A DNA stretch of 64,000 nt from Yeguia hominis (GTDB lineage Bacteria > Bacillota > Clostridia > Oscillospirales > Acutalibacteraceae), in assembly GCF_014384705.1 (NCBI RefSeq), contig NZ_JACRSN010000017.1, positions 10,190 through 74,189 on the forward strand, given 5' to 3'. The number at the start of each line of letters is the position of its first letter. Position 1 is the first letter of the stretch. Position numbers and translations under genes: made by a program. Positions 28,015 through 36,698 of the stretch are shown here, piece after piece. The notes below the pieces were generated by a model. The model worked only from the letters and a program-made list of their open reading frames with translations, had not been told where the DNA came from and did not search any database.

Positions 28015-29757
28015 TTAAAGTCCTCTTTTCACATAGGTGGTGTGGAGGATCTCATGCGCCTTATGGCTGCCCGGAGCTTCGAGATACGTATCATAGATCT
28101 CTTTGACAACCGGGTTTTCATGACTCTTACGCAGCGACATTGCGGCATCCTCACTGTAAAGCGCCTTTGCACGCTCAGCGCGAAGATCCATAAAGTTGCG
28201 GACAGACGCCGGCTGATGCGGCTGGCCGCCGCCGTTGACACAGCCGCCCGGACAGGCCATCACTTCGATGAAGTGATAATCAGCCTCGCCAGCCTTGACT
28301 TTGTCAAGCAGCATCGAAGCATTCTTCAGGCCGGAGGTTACCGCAACGCGGACCTTTGTTCCGGCGAGATCATACTCTGCCTCTTTCACGTCGTCAATTC
28401 CGCGAACATCCTGGAACTCGACGTTCTCAAGCGGCTTGCCGGTTACGATTTCTGCAACCGTACGGAGAGCAGCCTCCATAACGCCGCCCGTTGCGCCGAA
28501 GATATGGCCAGCACCGGAAGCCACACCGAAGACCGGATCGAATTCCTCGTCCGGAAGATCTGTGAACATCAGGCCGGCTTTCTTAATCATCGCAGCAAGT
28601 TCGCGAGTCGTCAGGGAAACATCAATGTCCGGATAACCGGAAGCATTCTGATTGTCACGGCTGATCTCAAATTTCTTCGCTGTGCAGGGCATAATGCTGA
28701 CGACGAAGATATCCTTCGGATCAAGGCCTTCCTTCTCCGCATAATACGTCTTCATCAGCGCGCCGTACATCTGTTGCGGCGATTTGCAGGAAGAGAGATT
28801 ATCGAGGAATTCCGGATAATAGTGCTCGCAGAATTTGATCCATCCGGGCGAGCAGGAAGTGATGAGCGGAAGCTTGCCGCCGTTCTTCAGACGATCGAGG
28901 AACTCAGTGCCTTCTTCCATAATGGTTACGTCAGCAGCCGTGTCGACATCGAACACACGGTCAAAACCGAGACGGCGCAGCGCTGCAACCATCTTGCCTT
29001 CAACGTTGGTGCCGATCGGCATGCCGAAGCATTCGCCCAGCTGTGCACGGACAGACGGAGCCGGTCCGACGACCACGTGCTTGGACGGGTCTGCAAGCGC
29101 TTCCCAAACCTTTTCGGTATCGTCGCGCTCTGTGAGTGCGCCGGTCGGACAAACCGCGATGCACTGGCCGCAGTTGACACAGGAAGTCTCTGCGAGCGGC
29201 AGCTCAAACGCACTTGCAATATGTGTGGCGAAACCACGGTTGTTCGGTCCGATGACCGCAACGCGCTGATTCTGCTTGCACACAGCGACGCAGCGGCGGC
29301 AAAGGATGCATTTGGAGTTATCACGCACCAGATGCGGCGCGGAATCTTCAATATCCGGGCTCAAATCTTCCGAACCCATGAAGCGTTTCTGGTCGACGCC
29401 GTATTCCTGCGCGAGGTTCTGCAGTTCGCAGGTACCGCCGCTGCGCGAGCAGGAGAGGCAATCCATTCTGTGGTTGGAGAGAATCAGTTCCAACGTCATC
29501 TTGCGGTATTCCCGCAGTTTCGGCGTATTGGTAAAGACCTCCATGCCCTCGTTTACCGGGTAAACGCAGGCAGCCGCCAGCGCGCGCGCGCCTTTGACTT
29601 CGACAACGCAGATCCGGCAGGCGCCGATTGCGTTAATTTCTTTCATATAGCAGAGAGTCGGAATCCGAATCCCGGCGATACGAGCAGCCTCCAGAATTGT
29701 GGAATTCTTCGGCGCTTCGACTTCAATTCCGTTAATTTTCAGCTTTACGGTATCCAT
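28015..29757 (-). CDS. hydA: [FeFe] hydrogenase catalytic subunit HydA (NADH-dependent, multimeric type)
   Basis: A 580-residue catalytic subunit of a HydABC-type complex that makes or uses H2 with NADH and ferredoxin. Order of centres: N-terminal [2Fe-2S] (C36, C47, C50, C64), His-ligated [4Fe-4S] (H96, C100, C103, C110), two [4Fe-4S] (C150/153/156/160 and C193/196/199/203), then the H-domain with L1 TSCSPGW (300-306), L2 MPCTAKKFE (356-364, C358) and L3 EVMACPGGCVNGGGQP (C502, C506). L1 differs from the textbook TSCCPxW in having Ser at the second Cys; this variant is frequent in multimeric HydA proteins (recalled). Last gene of the operon, 15 bases after hydB. Confidence 0.95.
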   Translation of the reverse strand: MDTVKLKINGIEVEAPKNSTILEAARIAGIRIPTLCYMKEINAIGACRICVVEVKGARALAAACVYPVNEGMEVFTNTPKLREYRKMTLELILSNHRMDCLSCSRSGGTCELQNLAQEYGVDQKRFMGSEDLSPDIEDSAPHLVRDNSKCILCRRCVAVCKQNQRVAVIGPNNRGFATHIASAFELPLAETSCVNCGQCIAVCPTGALTERDDTEKVWEALADPSKHVVVGPAPSVRAQLGECFGMPIGTNVEGKMVAALRRLGFDRVFDVDTAADVTIMEEGTEFLDRLKNGGKLPLITSCSPGWIKFCEHYYPEFLDNLSSCKSPQQMYGALMKTYYAEKEGLDPKDIFVVSIMPCTAKKFEISRDNQNASGYPDIDVSLTTRELAAMIKKAGLMFTDLPDEEFDPVFGVASGAGHIFGATGGVMEAALRTVAEIVTGKPLENVEFQDVRGIDDVKEAEYDLAGTKVRVAVTSGLKNASMLLDKVKAGEADYHFIEVMACPGGCVNGGGQPHQPASVRNFMDLRAERAKALYSEDAAMSLRKSHENPVVKEIYDTYLEAPGSHKAHEILHTTYVKRGL

Positions 29758-29772
29758 CTCACTGGGCCCTCC

Positions 29773-31563
29773 TTACTTCTTGATGATCGCACCGAAGCGG
29801 CATTTTTCAATGCAGGCTCCGCACTTGATGCACTTGGACTGGTCGATTACATGCGCTTCCTTAACCTTGCCGCTGATCGCACCAACCGGGCAGTTTCTTG
29901 CGCAGGCCGTGCAGCCTTTGCACTTATCGGCAACTACTTCGAAGGAGAGCAGGTGTTTGCAAACGCCTGCAGGACAGCGTTTGTCTACAACGTGTGCAAT
30001 ATACTCGTCGCGGAAATACCGCAGCGTGGACAGAACCGGGTTCGGAGCTGTCTGGCCGAGGCCGCACAGCGAGTTTGCCTTGATATAGGTTGCGAGCTCC
30101 TCGAGTTTATCCAGATCTTCAAGGGTTCCCTGTCCTCTTGTGATCTTTTCGAGGATTTCATACATCCGGCGCGTACCGATCCGGCAAGGCGTACATTTTC
30201 CGCAGGACTCATCAACCGTAAAGCCGAGGAAGAACTTCGCGATATCGACCATGCAGTTGTCTTCGTCCATAACGATCAGTCCGCCGGAACCCATCATCGA
30301 ACCGATGGAGATCAGGTTGTCATAATCGATCGGAATATCAAAGTGTTCTGCCGGGATACATCCGCCGGAAGGTCCGCCGGTCTGGGCAGCCTTAAACTTT
30401 TTGCCGTTCGGGATGCCGCCGCCGATTTCTTCAATGACTTCGCGCAGCGTCGTGCCCATCGGGATTTCCACAAGGCCGGTGTTCTTGATCTTTCCGCCGA
30501 GCGCAAAGACTTTGGTGCCCTTGGATTTTTCTGTACCCATGGAAGCAAACCACTCTGCGCCGCGCAGGATGATCTGCGGAATATTCGCATAGGTTTCCAC
30601 GTTGTTGAGAACAGAGGGTTTGCCGAACAGACCCTTTACAGCCGGGAACGGCGGACGGGGACGCGGCTCACCGCGGTGGCCTTCGATGGAGGTCATCAGC
30701 GCGGTTTCCTCACCGCAGACGAACGCACCTGCGCCGAGACGGATATCGACGTCGAAGTCAAATCCGGTGCCGAGAATGTTTTTGCCGAGCAGTCCGGTCT
30801 CTCTCGCCTGTTCGATGGCGATGCGCAGACGCTGAACCGCGATCGGATACTCCGCACGGACATAGATGTAACCCTGGGAAGCGCCGATTGCATAACCGGC
30901 GATTGCCATCGCTTCGATGACAACATGCGGGTCTCCTTCCAGAACGGAACGATCCATGAACGCACCGGGGTCGCCTTCGTCCGCGTTGCAGCAGACGTAT
31001 TTCTCCGGGCCGGGCTGTGCAGCCGCAAAGGACCATTTCACACCGGTCGGGAAGCCGGCGCCGCCTCTTCCGCGAAGTCCGGAATCTTTGAGCACCTGGA
31101 TAACATCTTCCGGCTTCATCTCTGTGAGGACCTTGCCGAGAGCCTGATATCCGTCGTATGCGATATATTCATTGATGTTTTCCGGATCGATGACGCCGCA
31201 GTTGCGCAGCGCAACACGCTTCTGCTTTTTGTAGAAGTCGGTCTCATCGAGAGATTTGATATCGTTATTTTCATGAACGGAATCTTCATAAAGAAGGCGG
31301 GTAACCAGACGGCCCTTGAGCAGGTGCTCGCTGACGATCTCCGCGATATCGTCGGCGGAAACTCTCGAATAGAATGCGCCTTCCGGATATACGATCATAA
31401 CAGGGCCGTTGGCGCACAGGCCAAAGCAGCCGGTTTTGACAATTTTCACTTCATCAGTCAGGTTATTCGCAGCAAGCTCTTTTTCAAGCGCTTTGATAAC
31501 CATCTCGCTGCCGGACGACGTACAACCGGTACCGCCGCAGACAAGGACATGGGAACGATACAT
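29773..31563 (-). CDS. hydB: HydB, NuoF-like flavin/iron-sulfur subunit of the bifurcating hydrogenase
   Basis: A 596-residue subunit that binds FMN and NADH and feeds electrons to HydA. Domains: a thioredoxin-like [2Fe-2S] domain (CGGTGC at 9-14, CFGLC at 46-50), the NuoF FMN/NADH domain with GRGGAGFPTGVKW and the CNADEGDPGAFMD segment, an SLBB region, the ESCGKCTPCRIGT [4Fe-4S] site and a C-terminal two-cluster ferredoxin (CKGCTACARNC and CIKCGACIEKC). This architecture is that of electron-bifurcating HydB. It sits between a small ferredoxin gene and hydA with short gaps, so the complex is encoded together. Confidence 0.95.
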   Translation of the reverse strand: MYRSHVLVCGGTGCTSSGSEMVIKALEKELAANNLTDEVKIVKTGCFGLCANGPVMIVYPEGAFYSRVSADDIAEIVSEHLLKGRLVTRLLYEDSVHENNDIKSLDETDFYKKQKRVALRNCGVIDPENINEYIAYDGYQALGKVLTEMKPEDVIQVLKDSGLRGRGGAGFPTGVKWSFAAAQPGPEKYVCCNADEGDPGAFMDRSVLEGDPHVVIEAMAIAGYAIGASQGYIYVRAEYPIAVQRLRIAIEQARETGLLGKNILGTGFDFDVDIRLGAGAFVCGEETALMTSIEGHRGEPRPRPPFPAVKGLFGKPSVLNNVETYANIPQIILRGAEWFASMGTEKSKGTKVFALGGKIKNTGLVEIPMGTTLREVIEEIGGGIPNGKKFKAAQTGGPSGGCIPAEHFDIPIDYDNLISIGSMMGSGGLIVMDEDNCMVDIAKFFLGFTVDESCGKCTPCRIGTRRMYEILEKITRGQGTLEDLDKLEELATYIKANSLCGLGQTAPNPVLSTLRYFRDEYIAHVVDKRCPAGVCKHLLSFEVVADKCKGCTACARNCPVGAISGKVKEAHVIDQSKCIKCGACIEKCRFGAIIKK

Positions 31564-31586
31564 TGCTTATTTCCTCCTTAACTTCC

Positions 31587-31958
31587 TTATTTGATACTGG
31601 CACCGATGGTGTATTCCGTTACCGGATTCTGGTTGACAAGATGATCAACAACTACACGCACTGCTTTTTCCGGCGTCATTTTGACGTAGGTTACTTTCTC
31701 TTTACCGGGTACAAAAACCTCGACAACCGGCTCATACTGACAGATTCCGATGCATCCGGTCTGTGCGACGGTAATATTCTGCAGGCCGCGTTTGGCTACC
31801 TCTTCGGTAAAGGCGGCGAGAACCGGACGGGCGCCGGCTGCGATTCCGCAGGTCGCCATACCGACCACTACACGGATATTATCCGGCGCGTCGGCACGAA
31901 TGCCCATCTGCCCCTTTGCTTTATCTCTCAAAGCCTGAAGTTCTGCTAAGCTTTTCAT
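31587..31958 (-). CDS. Thioredoxin-like [2Fe-2S] ferredoxin of the hydrogenase operon
   Basis: A 123-residue protein of the thioredoxin-like [2Fe-2S] fold. The four ligand cysteines are in MATCGIAAGARP and TGCIGICQYEP. Such proteins resemble the N-terminal domain of HydB and are common in hydABC operons, where they may pass electrons to the complex or be an extra subunit. It lies 18 bases after the HATPase gene and 23 before hydB. Confidence 0.88.
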   Translation of the reverse strand: MKSLAELQALRDKAKGQMGIRADAPDNIRVVVGMATCGIAAGARPVLAAFTEEVAKRGLQNITVAQTGCIGICQYEPVVEVFVPGKEKVTYVKMTPEKAVRVVVDHLVNQNPVTEYTIGASIK

Positions 31959-31976
31959 TGATGTATGGCACCTCCA

Positions 31977-32540
31977 TTATTCTTCATCAGCGGACGCGCC
32001 ATTTTCCAGCGCATCCATATGTTCCTGCAAAAATTCGTTGATAAACTGCATGACCTGCGGATTGCTCAGCGGCACACCGTCGAGCACTGCTTTCAGCTCT
32101 GCTGAAGAAACCGTAAAGACCTTTTCATTGAACTGATAGGTATAAACAAAATTGATCGCTTCATTCATACACATCAGACAGCAGATCGTCTGCGGCATAT
32201 CGCCAAGCGGCATCCGGTCAATATGCGAACGCTGGAACGTCGCCGTAACGGTCGTTCCGGTTCCGGGCTGCGACACAATCGAAAACGTCCCGCCGGCCAT
32301 CTCCGCCGCCATTTTGAAAAACGGCACGCCGAGTCCGACCTTTCTGGTGGTGCGGGTCGTATAAAACGGATCGGTCACACGTCTGACCTGTTCCGGCGTC
32401 ATCCCGCATCCATTGTCGGCAATCACAATTGTCAGCAGATCCCGGATCAGATTCTCCGAGACGGTAATCTGAATTTCCGTCGCTTCCGCGCGGACAGCAT
32501 TCTGTGCAATATCCAGCACATTCAACGATAATTCCTGCAT
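31977..32540 (-). CDS. HATPase-domain protein of the hydrogenase operon
   Basis: A 187-residue GHKL ATPase without any phospho-acceptor domain: N-box LNVLDIAQNAVRA (about 5-17), G1 box DNGCGM, an FYTTRTTRKVGLGVPF lid and a GTGTTVTATF G2 box. The C-terminal 80 residues hold CCLMCMNEAINF and an acidic tail. It lies 3 bases after hydC. Proteins of this sort are regularly found in hydABC operons, but their role is not settled; a regulatory kinase or anti-sigma-like function toward the DRTGG/HydS module is a guess. Confidence 0.8.
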   Translation of the reverse strand: MQELSLNVLDIAQNAVRAEATEIQITVSENLIRDLLTIVIADNGCGMTPEQVRRVTDPFYTTRTTRKVGLGVPFFKMAAEMAGGTFSIVSQPGTGTTVTATFQRSHIDRMPLGDMPQTICCLMCMNEAINFVYTYQFNEKVFTVSSAELKAVLDGVPLSNPQVMQFINEFLQEHMDALENGASADEE

Positions 32541-32543
32541 GAA

Positions 32544-33044
32544 TCAGGCATCCTGATATTTCTCAAGGATCTTATCGATGTCGTCCGGAACCAGACGTCC
32601 GTAAACTTCATCGTTGATGGTGAGAACCGGCGCAAGACCGCAAGCACCGATGCAGCGGCAGGCTTCAAGGGAAAATCTTCCGTCAGCCGTGCACTCGCCG
32701 CCCTCAATGCCGAGGCGCTTCGCGAGGCGCGCATAAACTTCTCCGGACCCTTTGACATAGCAGGCGGTACCAAGACATACGGAGACCTTGTACTTGCCCT
32801 TCGGGTTCAGGGAGAACTGCGAATAGAAGGTTGCGACACCGTAGACTTCTTCGAGGGAAATGTTAAGGCCGGATGCGATGATTTTCTGCACTTCGATCGG
32901 CAGATAACCGTAGATCTCCTGCGCCTCCTGCAGGATCGGCATCAACGCGCCTCTTTGTTCCTTCAGTCTGTCGATGACCGCGAGCAGCTGCTGTTCCTGT
33001 TCAGCAGTGCCGTGGAACGGGACTTTCGTAATGGCGTTTTGCAT
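32544..33044 (-). CDS. hydC: HydC, NuoE-like [2Fe-2S] subunit of the bifurcating hydrogenase
   Basis: A 166-residue NuoE-like protein. The [2Fe-2S] ligands are in CLGTACYVKG and CRCIGACGLAP, and the helical N-terminal half has the YGYLPIEVQKIIA and EEVYGVATFYSQF segments of the family. It supports electron transfer between HydB and HydA. First gene of the operon; AGAGGAAG lies about 7 bases before the ATG. Its 5' leader carries a Rex-like dyad. Confidence 0.94.
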   Translation of the reverse strand: MQNAITKVPFHGTAEQEQQLLAVIDRLKEQRGALMPILQEAQEIYGYLPIEVQKIIASGLNISLEEVYGVATFYSQFSLNPKGKYKVSVCLGTACYVKGSGEVYARLAKRLGIEGGECTADGRFSLEACRCIGACGLAPVLTINDEVYGRLVPDDIDKILEKYQDA

Positions 33045-33132
33045 GCTTGACTTCCTCTCTTCCTCTTTGAGAAATGCTTCTGAAACTTTCTCAAAAATTC
33101 TGTGTTGTCCGCGCCTTTCCGTTTTTTCGGGT

Positions 33133-33150
33133 TTGCTTAATTTTTAACAA
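33133..33150. promoter_or_regulatory. Rex-like operator in the hydC leader
   Basis: TTGCTTAATTTTTAACAA; on the minus strand TTGTTAAAAATTAAGCAA. The known Rex consensus is TTGTTAAnnnnTTAACAA: one half is perfect and the other matches 5 of 7. It lies downstream of the probable transcription start, where Rex could block hydABC when NADH is low. Confidence 0.55.
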
Positions 33151-33190
33151 TCCGGTTTCCCAAAAAGGCGCAGAAGTGTTCTGACATATT

Positions 33191-33224
33191 ATTATATCAA
33201 AATATGCATATATATTATATCAAA
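33191..33224 (-). promoter_or_regulatory. Twin extended -10 boxes upstream of hydC
   Basis: The minus strand has two copies of TTTGATATAAT (33224-33214 and 33201-33191), each a TGA-TATAAT extended -10, 23 bases apart. No good -35 box is seen for either. Confidence 0.55.
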
Positions 33225-33337
33225 GCACATATATAAAATCTATGGGTGCTTACGCATAATTTGAGTGCAATAAATTGTATAATTGTTACAGTTCTTGTGC
33301 TTTTTGACGACATAATGTCCTAACAAGTTTTGCATGG

Positions 33338-33366
33338 TTGATTTTCACCAAATTTCGGTGTATACT
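33338..33366 (+). promoter_or_regulatory. Promoter of the HydS-like module
   Basis: TTGATT (33338-33343), a 17-base spacer and TATACT (33361-33366), about 95 bases before the first gene. Confidence 0.65.
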
Positions 33367-33459
33367 ATAAATGATTTTTAGATGTAAAATTCCGGAGACC
33401 GGCGGACTTTTTCTGACATCTTCATAAACCGTATCAAAAGAAGGAGGCGAAAGGCATCG

Positions 33460-33867
33460 ATGTGCGGCAGGCCGGTCCGAACATGCCCTGCGAGCGGACA
33501 TCGTGCTGCTGATATGACTGTCAACGATGTGAAAATCATTTTAAATGCAAAGGTTTGGTGTTGTGAAAGCAAGCTTTCTGCAGAGGTGCACTCCGCCTGC
33601 GGAAGCGACATGATGAGTGATGTCCTTGCTTTTGTCAAGGATCAATCTGTGCTGCTGAGCGGCCTTATCAATCCGCAGGTCATCCGCACAGCGGAAATGA
33701 TGGACATGCTCTGCGTGATTTTTGTCCGCGGAAAACAGCCGGATGAAACGATTCTCGCGCTTGCAAAAGAAAAAGAAATCTGCATCATAACGACTGCCCA
33801 CCCGATGTTTACAGCCTGCGGGCTGCTCTATCAGCATGGGCTTAAAGGCGGGTGCAGTGCAGAATGA
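33460..33867 (+). CDS. DRTGG-domain protein (first copy)
   Basis: Up to 135 residues, a stand-alone DRTGG-like domain of the type found beside sensory [FeFe] hydrogenases. Features are MTVNDVKIILNAKVWC, LLSGLINPQVIRTAEMMDMLCVIFVRG and a final ICIITTAHPMFTACGLLY. The domain is linked with ligand or nucleotide sensing in other proteins, but no biochemical role is set. The ATG at 33460 has GGAGGCGAAAGG in front; however the second DRTGG gene of this cluster starts exactly at the MTV that here is residue 19 (33514), so the shorter start is possible. ATGA overlap with the next gene. Confidence 0.72.
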   Translation: MCGRPVRTCPASGHRAADMTVNDVKIILNAKVWCCESKLSAEVHSACGSDMMSDVLAFVKDQSVLLSGLINPQVIRTAEMMDMLCVIFVRGKQPDETILALAKEKEICIITTAHPMFTACGLLYQHGLKGGCSAE

Positions 33868-34292
33868 ACTCCTCTCTGACCCTGGAATATACCGTTCCCG
33901 GGGATGATTTCACCCGTGCAGGGGAGGCCTCCGGCAGCGTCAAAAAGACGCTCAAACAGCTTGGATTTCCTGCCGATGTGATCCGCAAGGTTGCAATCGC
34001 GCTCTATGAAGGGGAAATCAATATGGTGATCCACGCCGGCGGCGGCAACATTGTCGTAACGATTTTCCCGGAAAAGATCGACATGCTTCTGACCGATCAT
34101 GGTCCGGGCATCGCCGACATCGCGCTTGCCATGCGCGCAGGGTATTCGACCGCGCCTGATCAGGTGCGCGATCTCGGGTTCGGCGCCGGAATGGGGCTGC
34201 CCAATATGGAAAAATACAGTGACCGGTTCCAGATTGACAGCATCGTCGGATCCGGCACAACCGTACATATGCAGGTTGACAATCTGAAATAA
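33864..34292 (+). CDS. HATPase (RsbW/SpoIIAB-like) protein of the HydS module
   Basis: A 142-residue GHKL ATPase resembling anti-sigma factor kinases. It has the helix VIRKVAIALYEGEINMVIHAGGG (N-box), LTDHGPGI (G1) and GFGAGMGLPNMEKYSD, then SGTTVHMQV. The start ATG overlaps the previous stop (ATGA), preceded by AAAGGCGGG. Its place between DRTGG and hydrogenase genes suggests that it acts on a partner protein in signalling, but no STAS or sigma partner is visible. Confidence 0.82.
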   Translation: MNSSLTLEYTVPGDDFTRAGEASGSVKKTLKQLGFPADVIRKVAIALYEGEINMVIHAGGGNIVVTIFPEKIDMLLTDHGPGIADIALAMRAGYSTAPDQVRDLGFGAGMGLPNMEKYSDRFQIDSIVGSGTTVHMQVDNLK

Positions 34293-34340
34293 AGCCGGAT
34301 TCCGGCAATCTACTGAACAACAAAAGGACTGCGTTTTTTT

Positions 34341-35669
34341 ATGGAAAAAAAGTTTTTTCATTCTGTCACGCTGAACAAAGACAGCTGTAAGGGCTGCACC
34401 AACTGCATCAAACGCTGCCCGACGGAAGCCATCCGCGTCCAAAACGGAAAGGCAAAAATTCTTTCTGACCGCTGTATCGACTGCGGAGAATGCATCCGTG
34501 TCTGTCCGCATCACGCAAAACAGGCGACATCCGACAAACTTGAGGTCGTTTTAAATCAGTTTTCCTATGCCATTGCGCTTCCTGCGCCTTCCCTATACGG
34601 CCAGTTTAATCATCTGGACAGCATAGATCCGGTGCTGAACGGCCTTATCGCCATGGGCTTCGATGAAGTGTTTGAAGTTTCCCGCGCCGCGGAACTGGTT
34701 TCAGACGCCACAAGACGGTTTCTTGGGTGCGGAACGATTCGAAAGCCGGTCATCAGCTCCGCCTGTCCGACAATTACGCGCCTGATCCGCGTGCGGTTTC
34801 CGGATCTGCTCGATCATATTCTCCCCCTTCTTGCTCCGGCCGAGCTCGCCGCGCGCCTTGCAAAGCAGGACGCTTCCCGCAAAACCGGCCTTGCACCAGA
34901 TCAAATCGGAACCGTATTTCTCTCTCCGTGTCCGGCAAAGGTCACCAGCACAAAAATGACGCTCGGAACCCGCAAAAGCGAAATTGACGCTGTTGTTGCA
35001 ATCAAGGATGTCTACCCGCGCCTTTTAAGCCATATGAAGCACCAGGAGATACAGGCGGAGCTTTCCAGCTCCGGCAGAATCGGAATCGGCTGGGGCAGCT
35101 CCGGCGGAGAAGCCGCCGCCATGTTCAACGAGCGCTATCTTGCGGCCGACGGAATCGAAAACTGCATCCGCGTGCTGGAGGATCTCGAAGATGACAAACT
35201 CGGGGAACTCGATTTTGTAGAACTCAATTCCTGTCCGGGCGGCTGTGTCGGCGGGGTGCTGACCGTAGAAAACCCCTATATCGCCAAAGTCAAGCTCAAG
35301 CATCTGCGGCAGTTTTTACCGGTCTCCTGCAACCGCTTTACCGATGAGGTTCCGGCCTTTGCACAGTGGGATCTTCCGGTGGAATATGAGCCCGTCATGG
35401 AGCTCGACGCCGATCTCGGCACCGCCATGGAAAAGATGGCCAAAATCGACGAAATTACCGACTGTCTGCCGGGGCTTGACTGCGGATCGTGCGGTTCGCC
35501 TTCCTGTCGTTCGCTTGCAGAAGACATTGTCCGCGGATACACCACGAAAGACGCGTGCATCTTTATTTTAAAGGAATCCATGCTCAGTATTGCCGAATCC
35601 TTGGCGCGGCTCGGACGGCAGGATTTTCATTTTCATCACGACGAAGAAAGCGAGGGGCATTCATCATGA
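34341..35669 (+). CDS. Sensory-type [FeFe] hydrogenase-like protein (group D-like HydS)
   Basis: 442 residues: two N-terminal [4Fe-4S] sites (C16/19/22/26 and C45/48/51/55), an H-domain-like core and a C-terminal Fes domain (C381, C384, C389, C406 with spacing 2-4-16). The H-cluster cysteines are all kept: SSACPT (C142), LSPCPAK (C197), NSCPGGCVGG (C298, C302). L1 has Ala where prototype enzymes carry the proton-shuttle Cys, and lacks the Trp. This matches described sensory groups C/D (recalled), in which slow turnover suits sensing. The neighbours (two DRTGG proteins, a HATPase and a PHP phosphoesterase) support a signalling role. No PAS or kinase domain is fused. Confidence 0.87.
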   Translation: MEKKFFHSVTLNKDSCKGCTNCIKRCPTEAIRVQNGKAKILSDRCIDCGECIRVCPHHAKQATSDKLEVVLNQFSYAIALPAPSLYGQFNHLDSIDPVLNGLIAMGFDEVFEVSRAAELVSDATRRFLGCGTIRKPVISSACPTITRLIRVRFPDLLDHILPLLAPAELAARLAKQDASRKTGLAPDQIGTVFLSPCPAKVTSTKMTLGTRKSEIDAVVAIKDVYPRLLSHMKHQEIQAELSSSGRIGIGWGSSGGEAAAMFNERYLAADGIENCIRVLEDLEDDKLGELDFVELNSCPGGCVGGVLTVENPYIAKVKLKHLRQFLPVSCNRFTDEVPAFAQWDLPVEYEPVMELDADLGTAMEKMAKIDEITDCLPGLDCGSCGSPSCRSLAEDIVRGYTTKDACIFILKESMLSIAESLARLGRQDFHFHHDEESEGHSS

Positions 35670-36010
35670 CTGTCGCAGAAACCGCAAAACAAGCCGGATT
35701 TGAAATCCTTTCCGGAGAAGCCGCGCTTTCCCGGGAAATTAAAAGTGTCTTTTGCTGCGATCTTTTGAGTTTCGTCATGGGCCGTGCGCCGCAGGATTCC
35801 GCCTGGGTGACAGTAATGGGCAATGTCAATGCCGTCGCAGTCGCTTCCCTTGCGGATACCGCCTGCCTGATTCTGGCAGAAAACGCAGAGATGGACAGCA
35901 CTGCGCGAATGCGCGCCAAAGAACAGGATATTGCGGTTCTCAGGACTGCTCTTCCGGTTTATGAAGCAGCCAGAGCGGTCGACCGGATCGCCTGCAATCG
36001 GCCGGAGTAG
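35666..36010 (+). CDS. DRTGG-domain protein (second copy)
   Basis: A 114-residue DRTGG-like domain protein, a paralogue of the one at 33460: both run MTV..., a short helix, a glycine/serine-containing loop (here GRAPQDSAWVTVMGNVNAVAVASLADTACLILAEN) and an IAVLRTALPVYEAA end. The start overlaps the HydS-like stop in an ATGA junction with GAGGGG upstream, so the two are coupled. Probably works with the HydS-like protein; the ligand is unknown. Confidence 0.8.
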   Translation: MTVAETAKQAGFEILSGEAALSREIKSVFCCDLLSFVMGRAPQDSAWVTVMGNVNAVAVASLADTACLILAENAEMDSTARMRAKEQDIAVLRTALPVYEAARAVDRIACNRPE

Positions 36011-36014
36011 CGCC

Positions 36015-36698
36015 ATGTATTACGATCTGCATATCCATTCCTGCCTCTCCCCTTGCGGAGACCGCGATATGACGGTCAACAACATCGTCCACATGGCTGC
36101 GCTCAAAGGATTAGAACTGATTGCGCTGACCGATCACAACACTGCAAAAAACTGCCCCGCCTTTTTACAGGTGGCGGCTGCGGCCGGAATTCGCGCACTG
36201 CCGGGAATGGAGCTCAACACCTCGGAGGAAATCCACACGGTCTGTCTCTTCCGGAAACTGGAAAATGCCCTTGCCTTTGACCGCTATGTCTACGACCGCC
36301 TTCCCGCAATTGCAAACCGGCCGGAAATTTTCGGGGAACAGCTGCTCTGCGACGAAACGGACGCCGTCACCGGAACGGTTTCCAAGCTGCTTCTCAGCGC
36401 CGCCGCCATTTCGTTTGCGCAGCTCGACAGCCTGATGGAAACCTTTGGCGGGATCTATTTCCCCTCCCATATCGACCGGACATCCTACAGCCTGCTTTCC
36501 AGCCTCGGCTTTGTCCCGGAAGAAAACCGGTTTCCGGCCTTTGAGTTGTCCGAAATGACATGTTATGCGGAACTTGTTTCCCGGAACCCGTATCTTGCCG
36601 GGATTCCATGCGTCCATAATTCCGACGCCCATTACCTTTGGGATATTTCCGAAGCAGAATATTCGCTGGATCAGCGGCTTTTAGAACTTCTCCTATGA
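36015..36698 (+). CDS. PHP-domain phosphoesterase of the HydS module
   Basis: A 227-residue PHP-family protein with the metal-binding motifs DLHIHSCLSPCGD (residues 4-16), LTDHNT, PGMELNTSEEIH, SHIDRTS and HNSDAH. Such proteins hydrolyse phosphate esters of small molecules, RNA or DNA ends. GGAG sits 7 bases before the ATG, 4 bases after the DRTGG stop codon. PHP genes recur at the end of these DRTGG/HATPase/hydrogenase clusters; the substrate might be a nucleotide signal, but that is speculation. Confidence 0.88.
   Translation: MYYDLHIHSCLSPCGDRDMTVNNIVHMAALKGLELIALTDHNTAKNCPAFLQVAAAAGIRALPGMELNTSEEIHTVCLFRKLENALAFDRYVYDRLPAIANRPEIFGEQLLCDETDAVTGTVSKLLLSAAAISFAQLDSLMETFGGIYFPSHIDRTSYSLLSSLGFVPEENRFPAFELSEMTCYAELVSRNPYLAGIPCVHNSDAHYLWDISEAEYSLDQRLLELLL

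Larger units (their letters stand above)
33045..33459. other. Divergent control region between hydABC and the HydS-like module
   Basis: About 415 bases, very AT-rich between 33180 and 33290. It holds a Rex-like operator, twin extended -10 boxes toward hydC and a promoter toward the plus-strand genes, each listed on its own. GACATAATGTC at about 33308-33318 is a further short palindrome. Confidence 0.6.

Noticed and set aside
28042..31581. A 1,179-codon plus-strand frame opposite hydA and hydB
   Set aside because: A shadow of the strong minus-strand codon bias. The product has no family features, and the minus strand carries clear HydA and HydB.
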